Below, piece after piece: positions 1-19,243 of a DNA stretch of 64,000 nucleotides. A program made the position numbers and the translations under genes. Numbering within the stretch: the first letter of the stretch is position 1; each line of letters begins with the position of its first letter. The DNA is from Halichoerus grypus (lineage: Eukaryota > Chordata > Mammalia > Carnivora > Phocidae): positions 186,001 to 250,000 of the forward strand of contig NC_135723.1 in the NCBI RefSeq assembly GCF_964656455.1, in the 5' to 3' direction. Below the pieces are notes generated by a model. It was not told the DNA's origin. It saw only the letters and a program-made list of their open reading frames with translations, and searched no databases.

Positions 1-1190
1 GGCTGGGAGGGACCGTGACGTCACCTCTGCTAGTCCCCTCAAGGGACAGAAGGGAGTGAAAGGTCAGGTCGCTGTGGGCAGGGTCAGGGGAGAGGGTGGG
101 GGCCGTAGCCCTGGGGCGGGCGGTCCGGGCCTGCGGGAGAGGGCACGAGGCAGTAGGGTGGGCAGGGGCCTGGGCTGAGCCGGGCAGAGCTGTTTCCAGG
201 ACCACCGGGGGAGATGGAGGGGTGGGGCCAGAGGGGAGCAGGGGTGCTGCCACACTGTCCCACCCAACCCGCCCTCACCCAAGCCAGGCTTGCCCCTCCC
301 CACTGAAACCACCTTTCAAAGACAGAGAAATCCGGAGTCATGCCCCCAGAGGTACTGGTTGTTGGGTTCATGCCCAGCTCAGCAGGAGCACCCCAAGGGG
401 CCGAGGTTGATGCTGGGGGACCAGCCTCTGCATTCAGATTTTGGGGGATGAAGGCCACTGGGGCAGAAGCTGCGCTCTCATGAGGGAGCCTGCCCAGGGT
501 CCCCTACACCTCCTCCCACCCCACTGCCCTAGCGACCACACCCTTACCCTCTCACGCTCCTGGAAATGGAACAGGGTGGGCGGGAGGCCAGCAGAGGGGT
601 CAGCTGCTACACCGAGACCTGGACCTGAGTGTGCGAAGCCCTGACCTCTCTCCCTCCAGCCTTGCTGTCCACCCAGGGGACAGCCTCCCAGCTCTGGGCC
701 CCTAAGATGGGGGCTCCACACCCCAAGGCCACCCTCCTAGCAGCGCCACACGCAGACCTTGCTGCTCCAGCTCTGCCCTTGTTAGAGCCACACCTCCTAA
801 TAAGGTCTACTTTTTGTTCCCTTGGCCACTAATCAGGCCCTGGGGGCCCAGCAGACAGCCAGGCAGGAAGCTCCTGCTCAGTGGGGGACAAGGATGATAC
901 AAGCAACTCAACAAGCTCTTCTCCTTCATCCCAGCTAGCAGGAACGAGTAAAAGGGGATAGGGAGAGATGGGAGAGCAGAAGGGGGCAGAGACGGCCCCT
1001 TGGAGGTGCAGCGGAAAGCAAAGGACTTGCCAGGACGAGTTCTGGGGGAGAGCACTCCAGCCAGAGGGGCAGCAAAGAACCAGTCCCCACAGGAGAGCAG
1101 ACGTGTGGGTGGCAGAGGGCACGAGGGGCTGGGCTCTGCGTCCTGATGCAGATCACTGGAGAGCTTGAAGCATGGCTTCAAGAATTTTAT
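1..1190. other. Unique-looking sequence, no gene supported
   Basis: GC-rich, with short open frames on both strands but no domain, splice pattern or homology I can name. In human the gene left of POLM is PGAM2/DBNL; nothing here matches their coding sequence. A TGACGTCA CRE-type site occurs at 16-23. Confidence 0.6.
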
Positions 1191-1375
1191 CTTTTTTTTT
1201 TAAGATTTCATTTATTTGACAGAGAGAGTGAGAGAGCATGAGCAGGGCAGAGGGAGAAGGAGAAACAGGCTCCCCACTGAGCAAGGAGGCCGACGTGGGG
1301 CTCGATCCTGAGGACCCTGAGATCATGACCTGAGCTGAAGGCAGACGCTTAACTGACTGAGCCACCAGGTGCCCC
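1191..1375 (-). mobile_element. can-SINE (SINEC), minus
   Basis: A T-run and 'aagatttcatttatttgacagagag' lead into the antisense tRNA-type head ending 'ctgagccaccaggtgcccc'. It sits at the left edge of an antisense L1. Confidence 0.92.
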
Positions 1376-2677
1376 TGATGATGTAGACATTCTAACACTA
1401 TTAATTCTTCCAAGCCATGAGCATGGAAGATCTTTCCACCTATGTGTGTCTTCAGTTTCTTTCATCAATAGCTTAGTTTTCAGTGTACAGATCTTTCAAC
1501 CCCTTGGTTAAGTTTATTCCTAGGTATTCTATTATTTTTTGGTGACATCATTCATGGGATTGTTTTCTTAATTTCTCTGAAAGGTCATTGTCAGCACGTA
1601 GCAACACAACTGATTTTTTTATATGGATTTTGCCTCCTGCAGCTTTATTGAATTCATTTATCAGTTCTAACAGGCTTTTTGTGGACCCTTTAATGTTTTC
1701 CATGTATAAGATCATGTCATCTCCAAATAGAGACAGTTTTACTTCTTCCTTTCCAATTTGGATGCCTTTTATTTCCTTTTCTTGTCCCATTGCTGGCTAA
1801 GACTTCTAGTACTACGTCAGATAGAAGCGGTGAGAGTGGGCATTCTTGTCTTGTTCCTGACCTTAAAGGGAAAGCCTTTCACTGCTGAGTATGATTAGAG
1901 GTAGGCTTATCATACAAGGCCTTTCCTGTGTTGAGGTATGTTCGTTCTGTACCCACTTTGAGGGGTTTTTAATCCTAAATGGATGTTGAATTTTGGCAGA
2001 TCCTTTTTCTGCCTTTATTGAGATGATCATATGACTTTTATCCTTCATTTTGTTAATGTGGTATATCATATTGATTTGTGGATGTTGAGTCATCCTTGCA
2101 TTCCTAGAATAAATCCCACTCAATTGATCCTTTTAGTGCATTGCTAAATTCAGTTTGCTAGTATTTTGTTGAGGATTTTTGCATATGTGTTCATCAAGGA
2201 TAGTGACCTGTAATTTTTCTTTCGTTGTGGTGTTTTTGTCTGGTTTTGGTATCAGGGTAAAGCTGACTTTATAAGTTTTGAAGTGTTCCCTCCTCTTCTG
2301 TTTTGGAAGAGCTGGAGAAGAACTGGTGCTAATTTTTCTTTAAATGTTCGGTAGGATCACCAGTGAAGCCATCTGGTCCTGTACTTTTCTTTGTTGGGAG
2401 GTTTTTGATTATTTATTCAATCTCCTTATTAGTTACAGAGCAGTTCAGATTTTCTGTTCCTTCATGACTCAGTCTTGGTAGGTTGTGTATTTCTAAGAAT
2501 TTACCCGTTTCTTCTAGATTATCCAATTTGCTGGCATTTGTCGTCCCTTATGATCCTTTGTGTGGTATTAGTTGTAATGTCTTTTCTTTCATTTAAAATA
2601 ATCCCCTTCTTTATTAGTAAAAGTAGCTAAAGGTATGTCTATTTTGTTTATCTTAAAAAAAAAAAAAACAGCTCTTA
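1376..2677 (-). mobile_element. L1 ORF2 reverse-transcriptase fragment, minus
   Basis: Antisense L1. The minus strand reads [13 protein letters not shown] at 1.7 kb (the [F/Y]xDD catalytic motif of L1 RT, here FGDD) and, further upstream, [20 protein letters not shown] at about 2.0 kb. Reading frames are broken between these pieces. Confidence 0.9.
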
Positions 2678-2843
2678 GGGGCGCCTGGGTGGCTCCGTCA
2701 GTTAAGCGTCTGTCTTCAGCTCAGGTCATGGTCTCAGGGTCCTGGGATCAAGCCCTGAATCAAGCTCCCTACTCAGGGGGAGTCTACTTCTCCCTCTGCC
2801 TGCCCCTCCCCCTGCTCGTTCTCTCTAATAAAATCTTTTTTTT
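2678..2843 (+). mobile_element. can-SINE, plus
   Basis: Head 'ggggcgcctgggtggctc' through CT-rich body to 'aataaaatctttttt'. Inserted in antisense L1 and directly followed by an inverted SINE. Confidence 0.93.
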
Positions 2844-3030
2844 AAGATTTTATTTATTTATTTGACAGAGACACAGAGAGAGAGGGAACACAAACAGGGG
2901 GAGTGGGAGAGGGAGAAGCAGGCTTCCTGCTGAACAGGGAGCCCGATGCAGGACTCGATCCCAGGACCCTGAGACCATGACCTGAGCCAAAGGCAGGTGC
3001 TTAACTGACTGAGCCACCCAGACACACACC
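2844..3030 (-). mobile_element. can-SINE, minus, inverted against its neighbour
   Basis: Begins 'taagattttatttatttat' and ends 'gactgagccacccagaca'. Tail-to-tail with the preceding plus-strand SINE. Confidence 0.92.
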
Positions 3031-4705
3031 CCCCCTTTAATATTTCTTATAAGGCTGGTCTAGTGATGAACTCCATCATCTTTTACTTTTCTGGAAAATT
3101 CTTTATCTCTCCTTCAATCCTGAAGGACAGCTTTGCCAGGTACCATATTCTTGGCTGGCAGGTTTTTTTTTTTTTTTTTCTTTCAGCACTTTGAAAATAT
3201 CATGACATTCCCATGTGGCCTGCAAAGTGTCTGCTGAAAAAATCTGCTGATAGTCTTATGGGGGTGGGGGTTCCCATGTAAAAAGGTGTTTTTCTCTTAC
3301 TGCTTTTAATAGTCTCTCCTTGTCTTTAACTTTTGACAACTTAATTAAAATGTGTCTTGGTCTGGGTTTCTTTGAATTCATCTTATTTGGAACTCTATGG
3401 GCTTCCTGGTTCAGATAGCCAGTTCTTTCCCCAGGTTAGGGGAGTTTTCAGCCAATATTTCTTTGAATAAGTTTCATTCTCTTTCCTCTTTTTGGGATCC
3501 TATAATGCACATTTTGGCCTCCTTGGATAGTGTCCCATAAGCCGCTTAAGGTATCTTCTTTCTCACTTTTTTCTTTTTGCTCCTCTGATAAGTTCCACTG
3601 TACTGTCTTCAAGTCCGCTTTATGTAGTCTGTAGCCGAACCCTTCTGTTGAATCTCAGTTCAATTTCTGTATTCTTCATCTCTGTGGTTTATGTTTGGTA
3701 TTTTCTTTTAGTTTCCACGTCTTTGTTGAAATTCTCATTTGTTCATGCATAATTCTCCTGAGCTCAGTGGGCATCTTTATGGCCATTATTTCGAACTTTT
3801 TATCAGGTAAGTCACTAACCTCCATTTCATGAAGGTCTGTTTCTGGAGTTTTGTTCTTTTGTTTGGAACATATTCCTCTGTTCATTTTCCTAGACTCTCT
3901 GTGTTGGTTTCTGTGTCTTTGATAAAACAGCCACCTCTCTGAATCTTGATGGAGTGGTCTCATGAAGGGGATGAACCTTATCATTCAGCCCAGCCCACAC
4001 TCTTGGTTCGCTCAAACCTTTGTGATTGCCCAAGCCACCTTCTTTCTTCTTAGTGGCTCCCAGTGGTTGAAAGTGTGCCAAGGCCCATTAGTGTCCCAAA
4101 GGGGAGGCTCAGCCATAGATGTGTGCTAAATTAGAAGCCTGACCCTCAGGCAGCAGCTTTCAAAGTAAGCAAAGTCTTCGTTCATGGAAAGCCCGGGAGA
4201 TAGGATTTCAGTGTGCATACTCTGTGCTGAGCCCTGGGCAGATAGCTGTTTAAGAACGGTGTCTTTCTTTGAACAGTCCTGGGGGGCCCTGCAAATGCAA
4301 GCCCCACTGGCCACCAGAAATAGGTGATCAAGGGGCATGGCTCTGGATGGCAGCTGCCAAAGCCAGGGCAGCAACAGGCGCACAAGCTCCTTCCAGGGAG
4401 ACACCGGTGACCCGGTTTGCTGTGGGTATTTTCATGTTTGCCCGATATGTAGGAATTGTTCAACTAGTTTCTGGATTTCTTTTTAGAGGGAACTGCTTCT
4501 CTGTACCTGTGGATTTGGTGTATCCAGGAGAAGGAAGTGAGTTCGGGAGCCTCCCATATCACTAGTTTAGGCCTGAACTTGGGCCTGGGAAATGCCAAGC
4601 GTATCACAGAAGGGCCTAGAAGTTGCCAGGTGCTGCAGCCACGTGTCTCTGGAAGCCAACACTCAGTCCTGACTGTAGGGAAGGAAGTCCTGGTAGGTGC
4701 GGAAA
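3031..4705 (-). mobile_element. Old L1 5' region (ORF1/5'UTR side), minus
   Basis: Continuous with the preceding L1 beyond the SINE pair. The sequence resembles the 5' portion of old L1M-type elements, for example the stretches around 'tttcagcactttgaaaatat' (3180-3200) and the C/G-rich 5'UTR-like part at 4.1-4.7 kb. No intact ORF1 remains. Confidence 0.75.
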
Positions 4706-5281
4706 AGACGCTCCACATCAGTCACCATCAGGGAACTGAAAATCAAAACCATAATGAGATATCCCTTCATACCTGTTAAAATGGCCATCATCAAAAAGAC
4801 AAAAGATGACCAGTGTTGCTGAGATTATCCACAACCCCTGTGCACTGTGGTGAGAATGCCAACGGGTGCAGTCACTCTGGAAAACAGTATGGAGTTTCCT
4901 CAAAAAAACTAAAAATATAGAACTACCATATGATCCAGCAATCTTACTTCTGAGCATGTAGCTGAAGGAAATGGGAACAGAATCTCAAAGAGATATCAGC
5001 ACCCCCATGTTCCCTGTAGCATTCTTGACAGCCAACATGTAGAAATCTAAGCTGAGTGTCCATCGATGGATGAATGGATAAAGATGTGATACACACATAT
5101 CATCATATATATACACATATATTATATGTCGAATACACACACGCAATGAAATATTATTCAGTCATGAGAAGGAAAATCCTGCCATTTGCCACAACATGGA
5201 TGGACTTTGAGGGCATTATGCTAGGTGAACCTAGCCAGATAAAGACAAATACTGCATGGTATGACTTATATGGGGATCTTT
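4706..5281 (+). mobile_element. Old L1 3' end, plus, left half
   Basis: Sense L1 ORF2 3' part and 3'UTR ('gaaaatcaaaaccataatga', 'gatccagcaatcttacttct'). Split by the younger L1 that follows and resuming at 6007. Confidence 0.88.
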
Positions 5282-5991
5282 TTTTGTTGTTGTTAATTCA
5301 AGAATTTTTCTTTTTTTAATTAACATATAATGTATTATTTGTTTCAGGTGTACAGGTCTGTGATTCATCAGTCTTACACAATTCACAGCGCTCACCATAG
5401 CACATACCCTCCCCAGTGTCTATCACCCAGCCACCCCATCCCTCCCACCCCCCACCACTCCAGCAACCCTCAGTTTGTTTCCTGAGATTAAGAGTCTCTT
5501 ATGGTTTGTCTCTGTCTCCAGTTACATCTTGTTTCATTTTCCCCTCCCTTCCTGTATCATCCTCTGTCTTGTTTCTCAAATTCCTCATATCAGTGACATC
5601 ATATGATACTTGTCCTTCTCTGAATGACATATTTCGCTCAGCAAAATACCCTCTAGTTCCATCCACGTTGTTGCAAATGGCAAGATTTCATTTTTTCAAT
5701 GGCTGCATAATATTCCATTGTATACATGGACCACATCTTCTTTATCCATTCATCTGTCAATGGATATCTAGGCTCCTTCCATGGTTTGGCTATTGTGGAC
5801 ATTGCTGCTATAAACATTGGGGTGCAGGTGCCCCTTCAGATCACTACATCTGTATCTTTGGGGTAAATACCCAGTAGTGCAATTGCTGGGTCGTATGGTA
5901 GCTCTATTTTCAACTTTTTTGGGGAATCTTCATACTGTTTTCCAGAGTGGCTGCACCAGCTTGCATCCCCACCAACAGTGTAGGAGGGTTC
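5282..5991 (-). mobile_element. Young carnivore L1, 3' fragment, minus
   Basis: 5'-truncated L1 with its tail as a T-rich stretch at the left. It is flanked by the 15-bp direct repeat 'tatatggggatcttt' at 5267-5281 and 5992-6006. The open frame 5416-5877 on the plus strand is antisense of this element. Confidence 0.93.
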
Positions 5992-6006
5992 TATATGGGG
6001 ATCTTT

Positions 6007-6230
6007 AAAAAAAAGAAAAAGAAAAAGGTCCAATCCATAAAAAACAGTAGAAAAGTGATTGTCAGGAGCTGGGGGTGGGGGAAATAGGGAGAGGTCTGTA
6101 AAATGAATAAAGCCTAAGGATCTAATGTAAAGCATGGTGATTACAGCTGATTACCCTGTATTGTAGAATTGAAATTAGTGCAGACACATCATAATGAGAT
6201 GTAGGAAAACTAAAGACCAAGAAAAAAAAT
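6007..6230 (+). mobile_element. Old L1 3' end, plus, right half
   Basis: Resumes the 3'UTR of the old plus-strand L1 after the nested insertion (A-rich, then 'gattgtcaggagctgggggt'). Confidence 0.8.
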
Positions 6231-6366
6231 TCTAAAATCAGCCAGAGTAAAATGATTCACTTCATGTAGGGAGCAATTCTTTGCAAGGCTCTGGGTTTCT
6301 CACCAGAGACCAAGCAGGCCAGAAGGAAGCAGAACAATATTTTTAAACTGTTGAAAGGCAAGAACT

Positions 6367-6576
6367 GGGGCGCCTGGGTGGCTCAGTCGTTAAGCGTCTG
6401 CCTTCGGCTCAAGTCATCATCCCAGGGTCCTGGGATGGAGTCCCACATCGGGCTCCCTGCTTAGCAGAGAGTCTGCTTCTCCCTCTGACCCTCCCCCCTC
6501 TTGTGCTCTCTCTCTCTCTCTCATTCTCTCTCTCAAATAAATAAAATCTTTAAAAATAAATAAATAATCTTTTTTA
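6367..6576 (+). mobile_element. can-SINE, plus
   Basis: Intact head 'ggggcgcctgggtggctcag', a (TC)n stretch and tail with repeated AATAAA, at the end of old L1 sequence. Confidence 0.95.
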
Positions 6577-6612
6577 AAATGGGGGAAAAAATACCCCATA
6601 TGTAGTGAAAAT

Positions 6613-6995
6613 CAGTACTGGGAAACCTCCCAGAGACGGGGTTGGAAGCTCCGGCAGGGGGCGCTCGCCGCCCTCCCACGGGGTCCATTGCTGACCCGAC
6701 AGGAAGAGCCCGCCCTGCCCTCACCTGGACGGGACCTTGCCCCAGGCTGTGACCCCCGCAGGAGGGACAGACGCTTCCCTCGTCCGGGGCCACAGCTCTG
6801 CCGCCAAGAAGCCGCCGCACCCCCCTCCCCAGCTTCCTCCAACGCACTTTGAGTTCATAACAGCTCCTCCCAATTCACCCCTTTTCTCCCTCGTTCCCCA
6901 GACTTGCCTAGGGTTTTGCCCAGCTTGTTTGTCCAGGACTGAAATTCTCTTTTATTCCTGAATAAACCCATCTGTTCATGGTGAAATAACTGGCA
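6613..6995 (+). repeat. LTR-like interspersed repeat, copy 1
   Basis: GC-rich block from 'tcagtactggg' through 'ttggaagctccggcaggggg' (6641) to a 3' part with AATAAA and 'gaaataactggcagttttta'. The first 200 bp are nearly identical to 23490-23703. Its poly(A) signal and end resemble a solo LTR; family not named. Confidence 0.7.
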
Positions 6996-7048
6996 GTTTT
7001 TATTATTAAGTTTAGCTATATACATATGTATGTATAGCTACCCTTAAG

Positions 7049-7073
7049 ATATATATATATATACACACACACA
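7049..7073. repeat. Compound (AT)n(AC)n microsatellite
   Basis: AT repeats pass directly into AC repeats within AT-rich sequence. Confidence 0.9.
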
Positions 7074-7305
7074 TAAAATATAAACTTAATATATATAGCT
7101 ACATATACATTATAAATTTATAATTTGTCTTCTAACACTGTCTGCTAGGGGTTCCAATGTATGCAGAGGGAATCAAACTACAACATGAAGGGTAAAGGGA
7201 CCTGTAGGCTGGTAGGGTTCTCCATTCCACACGAAGTGGCAAAATATTAATTCTAAGTAGGCTATGAAAAGTGTGTATATAATTTCTAGAACCACTAAAT
7301 ATTTT

Positions 7306-7484
7306 TCTTTAAAGATTTTATTTGAGAGAGGGAGAAAGCGCGCACAAGCAGGGGGTCGGGGCAGAGGGAGAAGCAGGCTCCTCACTGAGCAGGGAGCCTG
7401 ATGTGGGGCTCGATCCCAGGACCCTGGGACCATGACCTGAGCTGAAGGCAGATGCTTCACCGACTGAGTCACCCAGGCGCCCCC
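7306..7484 (-). mobile_element. can-SINE, minus
   Basis: Starts 'ctttaaagattttatttgag' and ends 'gagtcacccaggcgccccc', the reverse of the SINE head. Confidence 0.94.
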
Positions 7485-7639
7485 ATCAATATTATATATA
7501 CAAAGAAATATAGTCAGGAAGAGAGCAGCAGGGCAGGAAAGAAGAAACAGAGAACAACTGTTTGCCTAACCCCAGACCATGCAATAGTCTCATTAAACGG
7601 GAAGGGCCTGGCCTCGGACATGGGCACTCTCTGCACAGC

Positions 7640-8425
7640 AACTAAAGGAAATGAGGCTGTTTCTACTCTTGGACTCTACTCCTCGCACCACCGCTAACAC
7701 TCACGCTGTGAATTTTCCCCACCAAGCACTTCTCCACCAAGAAGGAGAACTGGGGGTCCTACCGTCTAACTCAGCTCTAACACCATCTCCCTGGAGACTG
7801 CATCGACCCCATGGGGGAAGGGCTCAGTCCCCCAAAACTGCCCCCGCTTCAGAAGCCAATCGCAAGCCCCAGGTGCTCACCTGTACTTCCGACAGGTCGG
7901 CTATCGATTGGGCTTCCCACAAGCCCCTCTTTGGGTTTGATAATTTTCTAGAACAACTCCCCCCCAGAATGCAGGGAAACTCTTTCATTACCAGTTTATT
8001 ATACAATAAAGAATATGATAAAAGATACGTACAAACAGATGACAAGGTGCATAGGGTGAGGTCTTGAAGGCTCCTGAGTGTAGCAGCTTCTGCTCCTCAA
8101 CCTTGTGGAGCTGGGGTGCATCACCCTGCGATGCAGGACGTGTTCACCAACCCAGAAGCTCCCCGAACCTGTACTTTACGGATTTTCATGGCATGACTGA
8201 TTATGAACCATCTCCAGTGCCTCTCCCCTCCCTCGAGGATGGGGCTGGGCTTCTAATCATGGCCTGATCTTTCTGGTGCCCAGCCCCATCCCAAAGCCGT
8301 CCCAGAGCCCACCGAGTGAGTGCCTCACTGGGAAAAAGACACTGCTTTCACCCAAGACATTTCATGGGATTTAGGAGCTCTAGCCAGGAGGTGGACAGGA
8401 AGACCAAAATATGGATTTCTGTATT
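7640..8425 (+). repeat. LTR-like repeat, second family, copy 1
   Basis: Shares with 26.56-27.25 kb and 61.30-61.90 kb the block 'tcatggcctgatctttctgg' followed by 'gacactgctttcacccaag' and 'tttaggagctctagccagg'. Old retroelement LTR by appearance; family not assigned. Confidence 0.6.
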
Positions 8426-8426
8426 T

Positions 8427-8591
8427 TTAAAAAAGATTTTATTTATTTATTTGAGAGAGAGAGCATGAGCAGGGAGGAGAAGGAGAAGCAGGCTCCCCAG
8501 TGAGCAGGGAGCCCAACACAGGGCTCAGTCCCAGGACCCTGAGCCAAAATCAAGAGTTGGACGCCTAACTGACTGAGCCTCCCAGATGCCC
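8427..8591 (-). mobile_element. can-SINE, minus, older copy
   Basis: A-rich tail, 'gattttatttatttatttga' and a more diverged head 'gactgagcctcccagatgcc'. Confidence 0.88.
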
Positions 8592-8959
8592 TTATGCATT
8601 TCTTATTGTATCACAATATCACAGCCAAACACATTGAATTAAAGACAACTTATAGTTTGGACTTTTAAAAGTCACCCAATTCCATGCTGGCTTCGAGGAA
8701 CTCGCCCTGAATATAATAATGCACATTGGTTAAAGTGAACAGTAACCTCGTGTTCCGTGGTATCAATCACCCTGATACCATCACTCATCAAAGACAGCAG
8801 AGACAGCTGCAGAGAGGATCTGTTACATACAAACTTCAGCACAGAATCTAGCAACAAATAAAATGGATTCTACACCACGAAATTTATGTCGGGAGGTTTA
8901 AATCTGAAAGCCAATTAATACACCCTATCAGTAGAATGTTTTGTTTTTTGACAAAAATG

Positions 8960-10080
8960 ACACATGATCATCTCAATGAATGAAAAAAAAAAGCATTTGA
9001 CAAAATCCAACACCCCTTCCTGATAAAAACACTCAGAAAACTAGGAATAAAACTGAACTTCCTTCATCTGATAAAGGGCACCTACAGACGCCGGACCCCT
9101 AACATCATCTTAATGGGGAAACGCTGAACCCAAGACTGGGCGCGAGCAAAGAGGCCCACGTCCACCCACGGAGCCCCAGAGGCTCTGGCCAGACCAGTGA
9201 GGCCACACAAGCGAATAACAGGGGACCTGAAATTGTTCCCAGTCACAAACAGGAGGGCTGTTTATGTGGACGGACAGACAGAACCACCAGGAATCTAAAC
9301 TAATAGTGAGTTCTGCCAGGTTTCAGGATACATCTATGCATGAGAATCGGTGGGTTTGAGTGCTCACAATGAACAAATGGAAACTGAAACAATCTGTAAC
9401 AGCTCCAAGGGAAAGAGAGAATTAGGCATAAACCTAACAGAGCAGGGGCTGGGTCTCTATGTTGAAAAACCAGAAAACATTGATGGAAGGAATCAAAGAC
9501 AAGCAACTTCGTGCAGAGACATCCTGTGTTCACGAATCCCAAAGTATTCCTTCGTAGACAGACAAGCTGATTCTAAAATCTATACGGAAAGTCAAAAGAA
9601 GAGCAGGCAAAACAATCTGGAAAGAATAAAATTAGAGGAGTCACACCAGCTGATACTAGGCATTCCTCTCCAATTCAGGTTAGTCGAGTTAGGAGGGTGT
9701 TTTTGAAGCGATGGGCACAGAGAGAGATGGAACAGAAGAGAACCCAGAAACAGCCCTGCACAAAAATGGCCAACGGATGTCTCAGGAAGCTTCAAGGACA
9801 ATCCGGGAGCGAAAAGACGGTCTTGTCGACAGATGGTGCTGGAACCACGGGCCTCCTCCCGCAGATACCGAATCCTCAGCCTAAACCTCATACTTAAAAT
9901 TCACTCAGAATGAATCCTACATCTCCATGTAAACTGTACGCTCTGCAAGAAAACAGAGACAATGTTTATTGTAATTCGGAGTCAGAGACATGACCCAGAA
10001 GCGTGAGAGGAAAAAAAAAAGGTGCACTGATAGACTGGCAAACCAGACTTCCTAAAAGGTCAGACTCTGCTCTGAGAAGC
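8960..10080 (+). mobile_element. Decayed L1 ORF2 fragment, plus
   Basis: Sense L1: 'catttgacaaaatccaacac' (RT region FDKIQ type) near 8993, then further ORF2 pieces to about 9890 and A-rich sequence. Short frames only; GC content drifts up, as in an old copy. Confidence 0.75.
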
Positions 10081-10106
10081 GCCCTTGTAGGAAATGCACA
10101 CACACC

Positions 10107-11048
10107 CTACACACCGACGGTTACAGAGAGCAGGGGACCCACACGCAGAGCGGAGAGCGATGGTACCGCGGTGAGACCGTGCTCGGCCCTGCAGACGGCG
10201 GGGGCGCGCCCTCGGGAGACCCACAGCGAGGGTGCCCGCAGACCGCGCGCCGGGCTCCCGGGACGCTTGTCCATGCGGCGGTCCTTGGAAAGTGGCACAC
10301 CCTCACCCCGTAAGCCCTGGAGACCCCGGGTCTCACCGCGTGCCCCGAGAAAGGAGAACCTGTGTTCACACGGACACCTGTCGTCCAAGTCTGCAGCGGT
10401 TCTCTTGGTGGTCACCGGAGCCTGGACACAAGTTCTCGACAGGTGGACGCGTCGACGCCGGATGATGCCCCGCGGTGGAAGGAGGAACGGCGGGCACCCG
10501 GAGGACTGTCGGAGGCCCCACGCGGAGGGCCAGTCTCGGAAGCTTACATGGAGTCGGCCTGCACGCACGGGACGTTCCGCAGAAGAACCGCAGGGACCGG
10601 GAAGCGCCAGGAGAGCACGTGGGCGCGACGGGCGAGCGGGGGTGGGGGACGACGGGGAAGCGCGACGGGCCAGCGCGGGGGCGTCCTGCGGCGGAACAGG
10701 CACACCGGGCGGACACAACCTCCCTGAGAAGAGTCCGGAGGCCGGAGAGGGGCTCGGACAGAAGCCTGCCCTGCCGCCGAGCACCACCCGAGCCCCCGGC
10801 CTCCTCCATCGGACCCGCAGAGCAGCCCCGCCCAGCCCCCTCCTCCTGGTCCCGTCCAGACCGCAGTCCCTCCGCCATTCCCAAATGAACCCATTTTGCT
10901 GGTACAATAACTGGCTGCTTTATTTGCAAGGTTGGCCTGGTGGAGGTGGACGCGTCTACACACGTTACAATTCGTAAAACCCTACGCCAAAACGAGTCAA
11001 CGTTACTGCAAGTTCCTTTGGAAAGTATTTTTTTATTGCAGAGAGCGG
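10107..11048. other. GC-rich block left of POLM, no gene supported
   Basis: 10107-11048 has long open frames on both strands (324 and 305 codons) due to high GC. It seems to consist of repeat-derived sequence ending in the LTR-like copy at 10728-10935. Confidence 0.4.
10728..10935 (+). repeat. LTR-like repeat, diverged related copy
   Basis: Shares the start 'cctccctgagaagagtccgg' and the end 'tacaataactggctgcttta' with the copy at 6.6-7.0 kb but is more diverged. The GC-rich 10.1-10.7 kb part to its left may belong to it. Confidence 0.45.
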
Positions 11049-11917
11049 TCAGGGGCGTCCTCACCTGACAGAGACCTGTGAGTCTGGACAGTGTTCCAGG
11101 TGGACGGTCCAGCAGCGAAGGCACTGGAGCCGGAGCAGAGGACACCGCATGGCCAGTGCCCCTCCGTGAGACGCAGGGACCCCCACCGGCCCCGTGGGCG
11201 TCTGCGGCTCGGTCAGAGCGGTGGGAGTGGAGAGGAGGCCAGCGGTCAGGGGGACGCAGGAATGCCAGGCCCCTGCGGGCCACGGTGAGGACTCTGGAAT
11301 TACTGAACAGGGTGGGGAGCTGCGGGGCGCAGGGAGCGAGGGCGGGGACGCTAGGTGACTGTTAAAGGCCTTCTGAGAACAGAGCTTGGAAGAACCAAGG
11401 CAGAGACCGGAGACTGGACGCCTGTTTGGAAGGTGGGGGCCAGCACCGGAAGTTCTCCCCCCACCCCAGCTCCTGCCTCTGCACCGTCCCTCTCCAGATG
11501 CTGGCCACCCTTTAGCGCCCGGCAGCGCACTCCTGGTGGGAAGGAGCTCCAGGCCTCCACCTCCCATCTCGGAGCCCTGGGACACCGCCATCCACCACCT
11601 CAGGCTGTGCAAGCACCCCACCACGGAGACGGGGCTGTTCACATCCGCACTGGCCCAGTGGCACCCCGCCATGGTGCCCCCAACCATCACCCCATAGCTG
11701 ATGGGGGCCAGGTGCCCGCACTCCCCATCACAGTAGCGCATTCAGAACACGGAGCTTGGTTTGGTGCACGGTCTCATTTCATTAGATCCTGGACTGGAGG
11801 GTGGGTAGGGCTCCGGGTCGGGGGTCGGGGGGGGCGAGGACCTGGGGCCACAGTGCATACTCTCCCTGGAGCCCGCAGGGCTGGCTCGCCAGAGTGGGGT
11901 GGGGCCGGCAGGCAGGC
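11032..11917 (-). terminator. POLM: POLM 3'UTR with putative poly(A) signal
   Basis: Downstream of the POLM stop on the minus strand there is no further conserved coding sequence. The first AATAAA on that strand is at 11037-11032 (TTTATT on the plus strand), followed by a T/G-rich stretch. This gives a 3'UTR of about 0.9 kb, in keeping with the long 3'UTR I recall for human POLM. A second AATAAA at 10924-10919 lies in a repeat-like block and could be a back-up. The long open frames in this GC-rich UTR on both strands do not look like proteins. Confidence 0.55.

Positions 11918-19243
<7,326 letters not shown>

Noticed and set aside
1..1190. Possible end of DBNL or PGAM2, the human left neighbours
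   Set aside because: None of the readable frames resembles either protein, and no poly(A)-linked exon could be placed.
5416..5877. 153-codon plus-strand frame
   Set aside because: Antisense of a young L1 3' end.
10003..11283. Long open frames on both strands (324, 266 and 305 codons) left of POLM
   Set aside because: Very GC-rich, Arg/Pro/Gly-biased, no domain, open on both strands at once, and overlapping repeat-like sequence and the POLM 3' end.
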